This document shows positions 48,048 to 59,033 of a DNA stretch of 64,000 nucleotides, one piece after another. Below the pieces are notes generated by a model. That model did not search any database. It was not told the origin of the DNA and saw only the letters and a program-made list of their open reading frames with translations. The first letter of the stretch is position 1; each line of letters begins with the position of its first letter. Made by a program: the position numbers and the translations under genes. This stretch comes from Warburgia ugandensis (Eukaryota; Streptophyta; Magnoliopsida; Canellales; Canellaceae): positions 51,477,136-51,541,135 of the forward strand of contig CP141136.1 in assembly GCA_035236585.1 (NCBI GenBank), written 5' to 3'.

Positions 48048-48150
48048 TGGGAAACTAAAGAGAAGAGGGAAAGGAAAATTAGTAGTTTCTTGTAATAGAA
48101 TTTGTAACATTTCAAAAAAAAAAAAAAGAAATCGAAATTGCCTTAAACCC

Positions 48151-48179
48151 GGGGGGGTCGTATTTGATACGGACACCCC
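48151..48179 (+). other. Conserved LTR stem-loop SL1 (solo LTR 2)
   Basis: GGGG...GTCGTAT and ATACGGAC-ACCCC arms around TTG; the inner CGTAT/ATACG pairs are unlike those of the other families. Confidence 0.75.
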
Positions 48180-48238
48180 ACCTCGTTTAAGTGAAGTGAG
48201 AACAGACCGTAAGGTCTATTCCCAAAAAACAAACATCG

Positions 48239-48350
48239 ACAGGAGGGAGAAGGGGAAGAGGAAGAGGAAGAGGAGGAAGAAGAAAGAGAAGAAGGGAGAG
48301 GGAGAGAGAGAGAGAGAGAAGAAGAGGAAGAAGAAGAGAGAGAGAGAGAG
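48239..48350. repeat. Polypurine tract (GGA/GAA/GA)n
   Basis: About 110 bp of almost pure A/G on the LTR sense strand, near the start of solo LTR 2. It can form triplex DNA and gives misleading K/R/E-rich open frames. Confidence 0.9.
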
Positions 48351-50200
48351 CTGCATGTAGGCGTGGAAGGAAAAACAAGGGTTTTCTTGGGTCACCGAAT
48401 TCCAGGCCGTCGCTGGAGACGACACCGGCTAGGATCGACAATCTGACCGGTCATTTTGTTCAGCATATTGAGACAAACAAAACCCCCAAGGTTATTGGGG
48501 GATCCAACGTGATCTTGACCGTCGATTGAAGAGGGGAACATTGCACGGCTAAGATTGGAGGTTTTACTACTGATCTGAACCAATCTAGCCCATCCAATGG
48601 TGGAAAATGCATGAAAATGCATCTAGAAGGTAAGATCTGCAAAACCCTATTCTTGATTTTGAAATTTTAGCTAAATTCGCACCATTGATGCTAGATCTAG
48701 GTCTTGTGGGTAATCCAACCGTCCATTTCCAAATCAAAGCTTAGGGATAAGTAATTTAGGGCATGGTGTAGCTTGGATCACACAAAAAAATCAGATCTAG
48801 GCTGAAAACCGATCGAACAATCTCAGCAATTCGATCGAGTACTATTGACATAGTAACTTCGTGATGTCTGATCGACGATCAAACACCACAGATGAGTTCT
48901 TCATCATCAAAAATGATAGAATGATTAAAATGATGTCAATTAGAAGTGAAACAGATTGGATAATCTAGGTCGTCCGATTTATCATTATTCAAACAGACAC
49001 CATATGATGTTAGATGAATGATTTGAGGTCACAGATGGATTTTTGAACCCTGAATTAGCTTAGATATGATATAAAGTATGAAAAATAACATCCAGCTCCA
49101 ACCCAAGAGTTGATCTAGATATGAATCATAAGTTCAGACCACTGAACAGTGAAAGTGACTTACAGTCACTTAAGAAGAGAAGTGAATAGCCAATCCAAGG
49201 CCACTGGCATGGATTGGAAATCTAGTAAGTGGTTGCCATTAAATTAGCTATCAACCAATAGTTAATGAAACGCCTTTTTTGCACAGTAATGAACACTGTC
49301 ACTTTGCCTTATGCCAAATAGTGTTACGGAAGCTAGGAGAAGTCCTAGAATTGTATAACTGAACATGTGTTTGTATTGTTATAGAGGTGACTGATAAGGA
49401 GCGTGTACGCGAACTGAATGAAGTACTCGCGTCAGTGAATTATAAGATCTCCAATTGAGGTAGGTGGAATTAAGATTGCTACAATTTTTGTTATGTATGC
49501 ATGTGTATATGAATTTCAAGCATTGAAATGAATCTTTTCGGTGTATACAAAAGATAAGATGAATGTGCATGCTGAATTTGAATTATGATTAAACTATTAT
49601 GCATAACCTATGCATTATTGTGAACCATGTAAGAGAAATGTAAGACTGATACCAGGAAATTGTGAAATGGCTCATATGAGCGAGAGGGATCGTTATGATG
49701 TGGGCGGGCCACGGAGTCGTTATGAAGTGAGCGGGCCTTCGGGCTGGACGAGCTACCGGTCTCTCAGGAGTAAAGCCTTGAGGTGTGTCTTTGAGTTTGG
49801 TGTGTCTTTGGGTTTAACCCACTACGCCAACTCACTGCGCCAAAGAGGATAATATTGTTTGATGTGTACTTGATGCACACAACAACGCATTGGTATTTGA
49901 TATATGAAATGGCTCGTAAGAGCGAAGACTAGTATCAGGAAAATGTAAATGAGTTGTAAGTTTGACATGCGATTGCACACTTTGCTTTTCAAAGAATGTG
50001 TTTTGTACTAATGCATTGGTATTCTTTCCATCTTGGCATGGATTCGTGATTTTGATAATGTTAAATGATTTCGAGTTAAATGATAATTGAATTGTTGTTT
50101 GCATGATTTAGCATTGATAAATTGATCTATATATAATTATCATGATTTATGTTTATATAAAATATTGCATCTTACTCCACCTACACAAGCGATTGCTTGC

Positions 50201-50230
50201 TGAGGCATTGCTGTGGTTTGCAATGCCTCA
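50201..50230 (+). other. Conserved LTR stem-loop SL2 (solo LTR 2)
   Basis: TGAGGCATTGC and GCAATGCCTCA, a perfect 11-bp stem with an 8-nt loop. An AAGC-GATT-GCTT hairpin lies just upstream (50188-50199). Confidence 0.85.
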
Positions 50231-51715
50231 GATACATAGAATAGTAGCGGGTTTGGTATGTTGACAATATCGTAGAACAAAAGACACTCAAGGAATAGGA
50301 GCTGCTTACTGACAGGAGCACGTCAACAGAAGCTTGGGAAGAGGACAGGTATAAAAATTGGTCTTTGAGTTGAAGTTGTCATATTAAAAATGAGAAAGAG
50401 ATTGCATTGTATGTAATTATGTGAATTTGGAAGAATAATGTGATTGAGTTGTGCTGTGGAGGTTCTGGGTGTGTTGTTTTGAGGTAAAATGTTTTTGTCT
50501 TGTTAGATGTATGAAAAGGAGACAGAGTCTCCATTTATATTTTAAAATCGTCAACAATGTTTATCAGGTACTTTGCAATGACATGCTTTAAATGTCATAT
50601 GTTCAAAAAGCAAAGGAAACTCTGCCGGATTTTTGGTAGAAATGAGCACTCGTTTCACTAAGAATCCTTGTTTTTATAGAAGGAAAAATGACGCTCGGGG
50701 TGTTTCAAAGTGAATTTGAGAGAAAAGATTTTTCGTTGCATTGCACTATTTGACAAAAATTATTTCAAATTGGATCGATCCTGCATTAGAAAATAGTTTG
50801 TATTTAAAATTTCATTTGAAAACCCGGGTCGTCACAAAATTTAATCTTCATCATTCACACTTCTTGTGATCAAGTATTTTTTACTTTAAAGAGCACACAT
50901 ATGTGAATGCTGAGTATATGAAAAATAAATAGGAAATAGGGCAAGGCAAATAAAGAAAAGGAAATAGGGAATAGAGAAAGAGTATGGTCAAAGAGATATG
51001 GAAATGAAGTGGGGAAAGCCTTCAATTCTGAGAAAAATGAGGAGAATATAATGAGAAGTATGAAGATAAGTGTAAAATAGAAAGAAATAAAAAAGAGCTA
51101 GAATTTAAAAATGCATAGGATTTCTCCTGTGCAATGAATTTTTATTGATTTTAGTTTATTTTATTTATTAACCTTTAACTCCATTTTTCTTCTCAATCAT
51201 ACATCATACATCATTTATAATAACTATAATTGCCATCCTCTAGAGATGTATTCATACATTGTACAGCTGATATAATGTAAGATTTTACCATAACTAGTCT
51301 TCTTCATAAGAAGACTATTTTATCATAACACATCATTTCATCTTTGTGACAATCCACATTGTCTCATAATTTGCATTTCAATTCAACCTTGGTATCATAC
51401 CCAAGTGTATCATATCACATGAGGATATACTTATCATTATTTTGATAAGCCTAAATAAAAATTTCTTAGAATATGTCCTCGTGCTAGCGGCTTGTCCATC
51501 AACTAGAGTTATTATCTCAACTCCCTTTTTCAACTTTTCACCAATACATTCATATTTAACATAATTACACCTCATCATCAGCATCATCAAGACCTTATCC
51601 CACTTAGGGGGTAGCCATAACATATTTCACATAATTATGCACAACAAAAGAATATGCAACTCCTTATTTCACTGTGGTATTGATGTGAATCACTTGTTTC
51701 TTAAGAGATCTAAGA

Positions 51716-51751
51716 TTATATATATATATAGATATATATATATATATATAT
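51716..51751. repeat. (TA)n microsatellite
   Basis: AT dinucleotide run with one GA interruption. Confidence 0.9.
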
Positions 51752-52727
51752 GCATTTGATAATGCTTCATGATTAGCTTTGTCTTAAAAAATTTGTCAAT
51801 TTTAGAAGTCATCTCATACTCTACTATTGTAATAAGTTTATTGTCAATAACTTAAATTTTCATATTAGGATGCATTTCTTTCAAACATCAATCCTTTATC
51901 TGTTTATATGAAACTTATTCTTGTATTCTATCATGATGAGATTTCTTGCTGTAAACAAATAAATTCATTTTCATCTCATTAATTATACATGAGAAAGAAA
52001 GTACTCATTATTTCCAAACAGTATTGTCTCTACACATTCATCTGCCCTATTATTTCTAACATACCATTTCTAGTTTCAAGGTATATGATAGTACTAGCTT
52101 ATATTTTAATGGAAGTCTACACTTCTTCTAAGTTTTCTCCTCTTGAACCTACCATTCCTTAACTGTTCCTATTTCTCCTCTTCAAATTACTATTCTTTAG
52201 TCTTCTCTATTTCACAGTTTTCTATACAAACCAAGACCACATTCAATATATTCTATATAAGCTTTTCTAGCCTATCTTTTGCCTCTTTTTAAACTTCCTA
52301 CTCTTACACATGAACAATGAGTATATACTTATGTTGGGTATTCTATGCTTGAACATTTATACTAGGCATAACTTCTACTTGAACATGGGTAGGAGCATTT
52401 TGCACAGCTATAAGTTATGGTATTTGGGTATCTTATAGATAAAAAGGATGTTCCATAATACTAACTTAACTATTTCTACTACTTGGTTCCCTTGTTCACT
52501 ATTCTCAATAGTGGAATCACTAATTTCTCAAATCAACTTCCTGGTTGTCATACTAAGGACATCTCCTCATGGTTTATTATTCCATTGTATTCTAAGTATA
52601 CCAACTTATTCTCTATAATACTTAATTAATTCTATCATTAAACAACATCAACTAATTAGATCTTCACCTATATTTGAATTATAATCTTTTTATTGGACAT
52701 AAAGGGTTACAAGTGATTGGATGAACC

Positions 52728-52739
52728 GCTCTGATACCA
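52728..52739 (-). other. Primer-binding site, initiator tRNA-Met (Element 3)
   Basis: The minus strand reads TGGTATCAGAGC, 2 bp inside the LTR start at 52742. Confidence 0.95.
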
Positions 52740-52741
52740 AT

Positions 52742-55175
52742 TGTGACACCTTGGGTTTTTCAAAACAATTTTTTTTGTTTATTTTCAAAAGATGGCACCT
52801 CTAAAAAAAAAAGTTAATTCAAAATAGTGGAAGATTTCAGTTTGAAATTCATTTTCCCCAAAACCTAAATGTCACCTTCATGCTCACACTATACATATTT
52901 ATGGCTTTTCTAGAAGAAAGATATTCATTTCTTGAAAATAGCACCCATTTAGTTGTTCACTTACATAGTCCCTATAACATTATACTAAATGTCCAAATAT
53001 CATAATTCAAATGAATAACTAAACAATACAAAAGCATTAATAAAATGTTTACCTGAGCATAGAAGTATGGTTGCTAGATTCCTCTTGTTGTATACATCTT
53101 TACCTACCTATCTGTATCTGAGATATTGTAAATATAAGACATTTACAATATCTTAGCAAGCTATGTTTGGTAGGAGAGTATAAGAATGCATGATAAGTTT
53201 AAATATAAATTTATGATTCCAAAGTAATTAGAATATTCTTTTCCATAGCAATTATATTGAATTGAATTTACAATATGTTTCATATTTCATTAATCCATTG
53301 TTAAACCAAGTATCAACATGTTTTATAATTTAATAATCAATTGATAACCAATTATTATCATGTTTCATAATTATCAATAATCCATTAATAATTCAATTAT
53401 TTACATCTTTCATAAATATAAATAATCCATTAATTTATCAAATACCATTAATTACTATTTGTCATCTGAATAAAATAATCCAATTTCATGAACCATACTC
53501 TGCATAATAGTTCTACCTATTCATATATCCATAAGAAAACTTATATGAAACTGCACCCTCAATTATATACATATATCATTAAATCACATATATGGAAATT
53601 GCTAAAAGACATACAAAATTATGAACATAATCACTAAGTCTCCTAATTTACATTCCCAGACTATACTGGGTTTTAGAATCATAACCTTCATCTTATGGGC
53701 CTCATAATCCTCCTGCCTCTGTTGGTATATCAATATAAGCCTCATGCCCCTCACTATATGGGGTCCACAATCCTCGAACCACAGCTGGAAAAATAATATA
53801 AGGCATATCATCATGCCACATCATATAAGGCATCTCATAATGCCATCATATAAGCACCATAGTGCATCCAACATAAGGACAACTATGCATATAGTTTGAT
53901 CCGTACAGCACGCCCATATCACTGCTTTCATACTTCATGGATACCAAATGTGGAAAATCATCTATGTCATGTCTATATGGGGAGATAGACCATCACAGTG
54001 GTGGCCTTCCCATAATTGCCCCACTTGACATTTTGCCTCTCTTTGGGCATGGTATCATCATATATCATATTTCAGAGAGCGGGTGGCCAAACCCTCATAA
54101 ACCTCTTAGTACAACATCCCAAGGCATATGCTTGCTTAAAACAAAACCCCCAAGCCTCCATGCCTGGATGTAAAGTAATCATAATAGAAGGTGATTTTCC
54201 TGTTCATATATTTTGTAACAAGAATAACAACCTCACTTATTTGGTGATAATCCACCAAGGATGTATCTTATAAACCTTAACTCATACATCACTAATACTA
54301 ACATCGTACCCGTGTACCATAAACATGATTTCACAATTTTACATACAAGATGTATAAATCCTAAGCATGAATTATAATCATGCAATTTTTTTAATTAACT
54401 TTATTTTCATCATTACAGTTCAAAGCATTTCCAATATCAATCATATGATTTCAATGTTATAACATTCGTAATCTAAAATAAGACCATGTTTATAAAATGC
54501 ATCTTATTATTAGACATGCTTTGTTAAATATCCACCTACCTCATGTGACGCATTCATCGGATTCCACTAGCGTTAATCGCCTTCTTCTTCACAATCGACC
54601 CTGTGTGCTTCATCTATACAACGCATAACCATTATTCTCTTAATACATTCACATACATATAGATATTTAGATTTAATTATGATCTAATGGTATAATTAGT
54701 GTTTTTATGGTCTAATCCCTATGTTCCATTCAACTTCCCAAATTTAGTAATATCTAAATCAATTCAAGAGCCTAGTATTCATCTATGGCTTTTGATCATT
54801 TATCAAATGCCACAGATCTACCACTTGAACAATGATAGATTGGACAGTCTAGATCATCCAATTTGTTTCACTTTCTAATCATAAAAGTTTGACTTATTCT
54901 TTCAATTTCAGGATGGGAAATTTACTAGTAACATCTAACCATCGGTCAAGTGTCTACAATTAGTGTTTTACATAGGAATAGATTGGACAGCTAAGATTGT
55001 TTGATCGATCCCTATTCAATTTTTATAATTTATGTCATCTACTGGTTAATTTAGTGTTCCTTAACCTTTTGGTGGTGCCTGGTAATTAATCAGACATCAA
55101 GAAGTCATTGCTTGCACAGTGACAAATCGAACGATCCAGATTGTCCGATCTGTTTCCTAGCTCAAATCACCATTT
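52742..55175 (-). repeat. Element 3 5' LTR, outer part missing
   Basis: Starts TGTGACACCTTGGG on the plus strand and aligns with 41551-43970 across its length, including SL2 (53119-53155) and the GATC modules. It stops at about 55175, so roughly the U3 promoter half is absent. Confidence 0.88.
53119..53155 (-). other. Conserved LTR stem-loop SL2 (Element 3 5' LTR)
   Basis: TGAGATATTGTAAA paired with TTTACAATATCTTA, 9-nt loop. Confidence 0.8.
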
Positions 55176-55192
55176 ACAAATCGAACGGTCCA
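55176..55192. other. 17-bp filler DNA at a deletion junction
   Basis: ACAAATCGAACGGTCCA copies 55122-55138 (one base differs) and lies exactly between truncated LTR 3 and LTR D. Locally templated filler is characteristic of plant end-joining repair. Confidence 0.65.
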
Positions 55193-55854
55193 AATTTTGG
55201 ATTAGTTTAGTAAATGAATTTAATTTTAGAAGTATTTAATTCATTTTTTACATCTTATTTAAGATTTAGAAATTTTCCTTTTTATTTTTAAAAATTTCCA
55301 TCTTTTGAAATTTTTATGATTGAGAAAGTGTTAAATTTAGAAAGTCTCTTCAGTTGTAGTTTCCATTCACTTTTATATTTCTAATTTGTTGTTAAAGTTC
55401 ATAATATCTAATTTTTACTTATTTTTTCATGTTATTTTAGTGTTAGAATGTTCCTTAATTAGTTTTAGAGGTTCTATTTTTTGAAAGTTTCTAATTGTAG
55501 TTTAGGAAAGTGTCATTTGTAGTAGTTTCTTTTAGTTTAAGTTTCTTAATTTGAATCATGCTAATTTAACTTTAGTTTTCTTTAGTTTCTTGCATATTAG
55601 TTAGGTTAGTTTCTAATTTTGTTATTTAGTTTTAGTTTTTAGAATGTTTCTTTTAAGTTTAGTTTCTAATTTCATGCATGCTTCCATTGCATGTTATTTA
55701 ATTTAACAGTTTAACCAAAACTCTCCTTTTTTGGATGAAGTTGAATAAAATCCAATCTATTACAAATATGTGAGATTTTCATGAGATTGACCTTGCTCGT
55801 GTGAAAATACTACAATTAATTTATGTGCTTGCGAGTAACTTTAAAATCACAACA
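55193..55854 (+). repeat. TGATAAG-family LTR D, 3' fragment
   Basis: Aligns with LTR B from about 27365 to its end (TTAGAAAGTCTCTT, ATGCATGCTTCCATTG, GTGAAAATACTACAATTAAT) and ends CACAACA. It is the right edge of the composite insertion. Confidence 0.82.
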
Positions 55855-55859
55855 GGCAT

Positions 55860-56215
55860 GAGGTGAATTACTGAGCTAGCAGCTGTGGTATTTGCATTGA
55901 GGATTTGGAGGCACTATCTCTATGGTAAGAGATTCAAGGTATCAATTGATCATAAAAGCCTTAAGTACATTTTCTCAATGCAAGATCTAAGCATGAGACA
56001 GAGGAGATGGATGGAGTATTTGAAAGACTATGATTTCACTATTCAGTACCATTGAGGGAAGGTCAATGTTGTGGCTAATCCACTTAGTTAGAGGACCCAA
56101 TGGATGTATGCCAGTGTGTTGTTGAGGAGGTGGAGACGACTCCACAAGGTGTAATGTAGCTTTAATATTACTTTCAAGCACATGATTCAATGTATTATTG
56201 CATGCAAGAGAGGTC
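55860..56215 (+). pseudogene. RNase H remnant, right part of the old Ty3/gypsy fossil
   Basis: The plus strand carries [22 protein letters not shown] and [15 protein letters not shown], Ty3/gypsy RNase H motifs that closely parallel Element 1's. It starts where the trace at 10270-13058 stopped. Recognisable coding ends near 56150. LTR E begins at 56216. Broken. Confidence 0.9.
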
Positions 56216-57160
56216 TGATAAGTTTTAAATTTTGTATAAAAAGTACCCAATTTGTAGTCCATGTGTTATAAATTATAGGCATCACTATAGGATTTTTCTC
56301 AAAATTCATAACACATGCATTTCTGACCTAACGATTCAAAATTTTATATTTGGCATGGTCAAGAGCTAATCTAGAGTAAGTATGTGAATTTCTATAATCT
56401 TTTAGGATTTAATTAGGATTTTTCATCTTTTGTAGTCGTTGAGAAGATGATTCAAAGGCTGAGATGAAGTAACATAAGATTTGAAGATCAAGATCAAAAG
56501 ATCAAGCCAAAGCTTATATGTCATCAATACAAAGTGTGATCAAGATGCATGATCATCCTAGGGCAAGCAAACATGGGAATGGGAAGATCAAAGGTGACTC
56601 AAAGGGCCCATGCAAAAAAGCCTTGCAATTTCATCACCTTTGCATTAGAATTGGAGCAATGAATGAGATTTCCTAGTTTGAAAAGGAAACCTAGGTAAGC
56701 AAAGCCATTCAAACCTTGAAGCCAAAGGACTTGACATTTAATTTATCAAGCAATGAGCCACCAATCCACATGAGAGGCATGGCACTTGGAGTCACATGAT
56801 TGGAGGATCAACTCAAGCAATTATCCTTTGCTATAATTATGGAATTTCAAGAGCATACTTAGAAGGTAGGGAAATTCTATCAACATGGATAGGGAGGCAT
56901 CCACATGTGGCCCAATAAGAGAAGAGAACTAAATCCTTTAAACGTTCCTCATTTTCTTCTTTTTCTTTTTCTTTTCTATCTTCTTAGGTTTCCCACTTCT
57001 AAGCAATTGCCTTTAGGTTTCCACTTCCCAAATCCTTCTTCCTAGTTTCCATTTCTTAAGTCTCCTAGCCTTATCCAACTACCTTTCCCATCATTGTCTT
57101 CTCCTATCTTCTTTGCCTTCTAATCCTTACATTCCTAATCTCCATCCTTATCTCATCTTA
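56216..57160 (+). repeat. TGATAAG-family LTR E, left part
   Basis: Starts TGATAAGTTTTAAATTTTG with the family's GTACCCAATTTGTAG and CCATGTGTTATAA phrases. It is preceded by AGGTC; TGGTC follows the right end, an imperfect target duplication. It is cut by the palindrome at 57161. Confidence 0.82.
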
Positions 57161-59033
57161 TGTAACATCCCAAAATTTTTAAATGCCAATTTGTTAAAAA
57201 TTCAAAAAAAGGTGAAATTGGGATGAAAAGAATATATTGAAGTTTATATTTTTGTGGTTTTATAAGTGAGAGACTTAATAGATATCGAATCATGTATTAA
57301 GACATCCATAATTGGATTGTACTTGGAAAGACGATTCAAATAGCACTAAGTTTGCCGAAAACAGAGATCAGATGAGGAAGATATGGGCATTTTAAGTTCT
57401 GAGGGTGAAAAGGTCATTTATCAAGTGGGGACCACAGTACACTAATGTAAACCCTAGACTCTAAACAAACTAAAATGGATTAGGGCCTTACTAATTATAT
57501 GGGAAATTAGGATTTCCCACCCTAATCGCATTTAAGGCAAAACACCCCTCTTTCACTCCATAGACTCCTCCGATCTTCCCCTTTTTCCATGAACAAGCAT
57601 GATATAATCTAGCTGTGATTAACACCAAAGAAGGATCACACCTCCATCCATGAAGTAGCAGTGACAGATGGTCGGAAAGCACCATGATCTTGCTTTTTCT
57701 TCTCCATCTCTCAATCTCGGGTGAAACTTCAAAGATCAGATTTTTCATGGGTTTAGGAGGTAAGACCTTGTTTTCCTCTTGATTTTTCCTCCCATTGGCC
57801 TTATTTCACTATTTTGTATCATTTCCAATAGTTAAATCAAAGATTTCATGGAGTTAGGATCAAATTTATGAGAAATCATGATACAGTAGAAAACCCATCT
57901 AAAAAACACCTCAGATGGAAAATTTGAACTGTTCAATGAATTCAGAGGCCCTCAAAACCCTAGGAATGGCAAGAACAGATAAAAAATCAGACATGCACAT
58001 TGGGCATCAGGATGCTCTAGCAACATCTTGGTTTCTAGGACACATGGCATTCCACTCGAACGCAACCGCATGCAATGACGAAATGCTCGAACGTGTCGTC
58101 TGCATCAGTGCATTCCAGTTGGTGTTTTAGTTGCATCATCTATCAAGGACAATGATCCCAAATTGTCTGATTTGTTTTGGCTCGATTGAATTCCTCGATG
58201 ATCCAATTTTTTATCTGTTTTAGCCATTCCTTAAGGTTTTGAGGGCCTCTAAATTCATTGAACAATTCAGATTTTCCATTTGAGGTGTTTTTGAGATCGA
58301 TTTTCTACTATATCATAGTTTTTCATAGATTCAACCCTAACTACATGAAATATTTGATTTAAGTTTTCGAAATGAACAAAACATTGAAATAAGGCCAATG
58401 GGAGGAAAATTCAAGAGGAAAACTGGGTCTTACCTCCTAAATATGTGAAAAATCCGATCTTTGAATTTTCACCCGAGATTGAGAGATGGAGAAGAAAAGC
58501 ACAATCATAGTGCTTTTCCAACCATCCATCATTGCTACTTCATGGATGGAGGTGTGATCCTTATTTGGTGTTAATCACAGCTAGATTAGATCATGCTAGT
58601 TTGTGGAAAAAGAAGAAGATCAAAGGAGTCTATGGATTGAAAGAGAGGTGTTTTGCCTTAAATACAATTACGGTGGGAAATCCTGATTTTCCATGTAATT
58701 AGTAACTCCCTAATCCATTTTGATTTGTTTAGACTCTAGGGTTTACATTCATGTACTATGGGCCCCACTTGATAAATGACCATTTTGCCCTCAAAACTTA
58801 AAATGCCCATATCTTCCTCATCCAAACTTTATTTTTGGCAAACTTAGTGCCATTTTAATCGTCTTTCCGAGTATAATCCAAATATGGATGTCTTAATACA
58901 TTATTTGATATCTATTAAGTCTCTCACTTATAAAACTCCAAAAGTATAAACTTCAATATATTCTTTTCATCCCAATTTCACCTTTTTTCGAAAATTTTCT
59001 CAAATTGGCATTTAAAATTTTTGGGATGTTACA
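57161..59033. mobile_element. 1.87-kb LTR-like palindrome (fold-back element)
   Basis: The left arm 57161-57990 and right arm 58203-59033 are inverted copies, about 88% identical by eye, separated by a 212-bp unique loop. Both ends read TGTAACATCCC inward (plus-strand right end GGGATGTTACA). A perfect 5-bp target duplication TCTTA flanks it (57156-57160 and 59034-59038). Each arm carries the module found near the start of Tekay-type LTRs (57343-57420; 58771-58855). This combination points to an LTR-derived head-to-head structure inserted by a retroelement integrase rather than a classical DNA transposon. The small open frame at 57915-58130 spans the arm/loop border and has no recognised domain. 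Confidence 0.85.

Larger units (their letters stand above)
48103..50836 (+). repeat. Solo LTR 2 (Tekay-type), nested in Element 3
   Basis: Starts TGTAACATTTC and ends CCCGGGTCGTCACA. The flanks GAATT (48098-48102) and AAATT (50837-50841) form an imperfect target duplication. The host tandem array continues on the right side, which confirms an insertion. It contains SL1, SL2, a polypurine tract and the terminal fold-back. The shared module that other LTRs carry near their start is absent, with an A-run in its place. No second LTR or internal region. Confidence 0.88.
45460..52727 (-). mobile_element. Internal region of Element 3, without coding domains
   Basis: An AT-rich stretch with only short, unconvincing open frames (for example 45660-45941 plus and 51378-51623 minus). 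The end next to the 3' LTR has the pre-PPT sequence GAGGACGAAATTTC (minus strand, about 45478-45492). A second pre-PPT-like copy lies at about 45511-45545. A 78-82-bp tandem array at 47728-48047 and 50837-50918 is split by solo LTR 2. A (TA)n run lies at 51716-51751. Nothing else is recognised. Confidence 0.7.
41551..55192 (-). mobile_element. Element 3: non-coding Tekay-type LTR element, minus strand, truncated
   Basis: The 3' LTR is at 41551-45459 and the 5' LTR at 52742 to about 55175, with a tRNA-iMet primer site at 52728-52739. The outer half of the 5' LTR is missing and abuts LTR D, with 17 bp of filler (55176-55192). The internal region, without the nested solo LTR, is about 4.5 kb. 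It is AT-rich and has no recognisable gag-pol, so this is another non-autonomous or strongly decayed element. Target duplication cannot be checked because one end is lost. The element is a fossil. Confidence 0.85.
13059..55854 (+). mobile_element. Composite TGATAAG-family (Tat/Athila-like) insertion, heavily nested
   Basis: The block starts with TGATAAGTCC at 13059 and ends with CACAACA at 55854, the family's LTR termini. The flanks are ACCAT (13054-13058) and GGCAT (55855-55859), an imperfect target duplication. Better evidence is that the interrupted RNase H coding order is collinear across the two edges. In order it contains LTR B (13059-14247 plus 26355-28035), a 3' internal remnant (28036-29509), LTR C (29510-31661), a tRNA-Asp-type primer site (31671), a leader (31689-32103 plus 41006-41550) and a 3' LTR fragment, D (55193-55854). 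Elements 1, 2 and 3 are later insertions. LTR-internal-LTR-internal-LTR arrays of this kind arise by recombination between related copies. The element is a fossil with most of its coding part lost. Confidence 0.7.

Noticed and set aside
57915-58130. 71-codon open frame in the palindrome
   Set aside because: Crosses the arm/loop border, no homologous frame in the other arm, no recognised domain.
57161-59033. Mutator- or hAT-type DNA transposon with long inverted repeats
   Set aside because: The duplication is 5 bp and the ends are TG...CA with an LTR module; no transposase trace in the loop.
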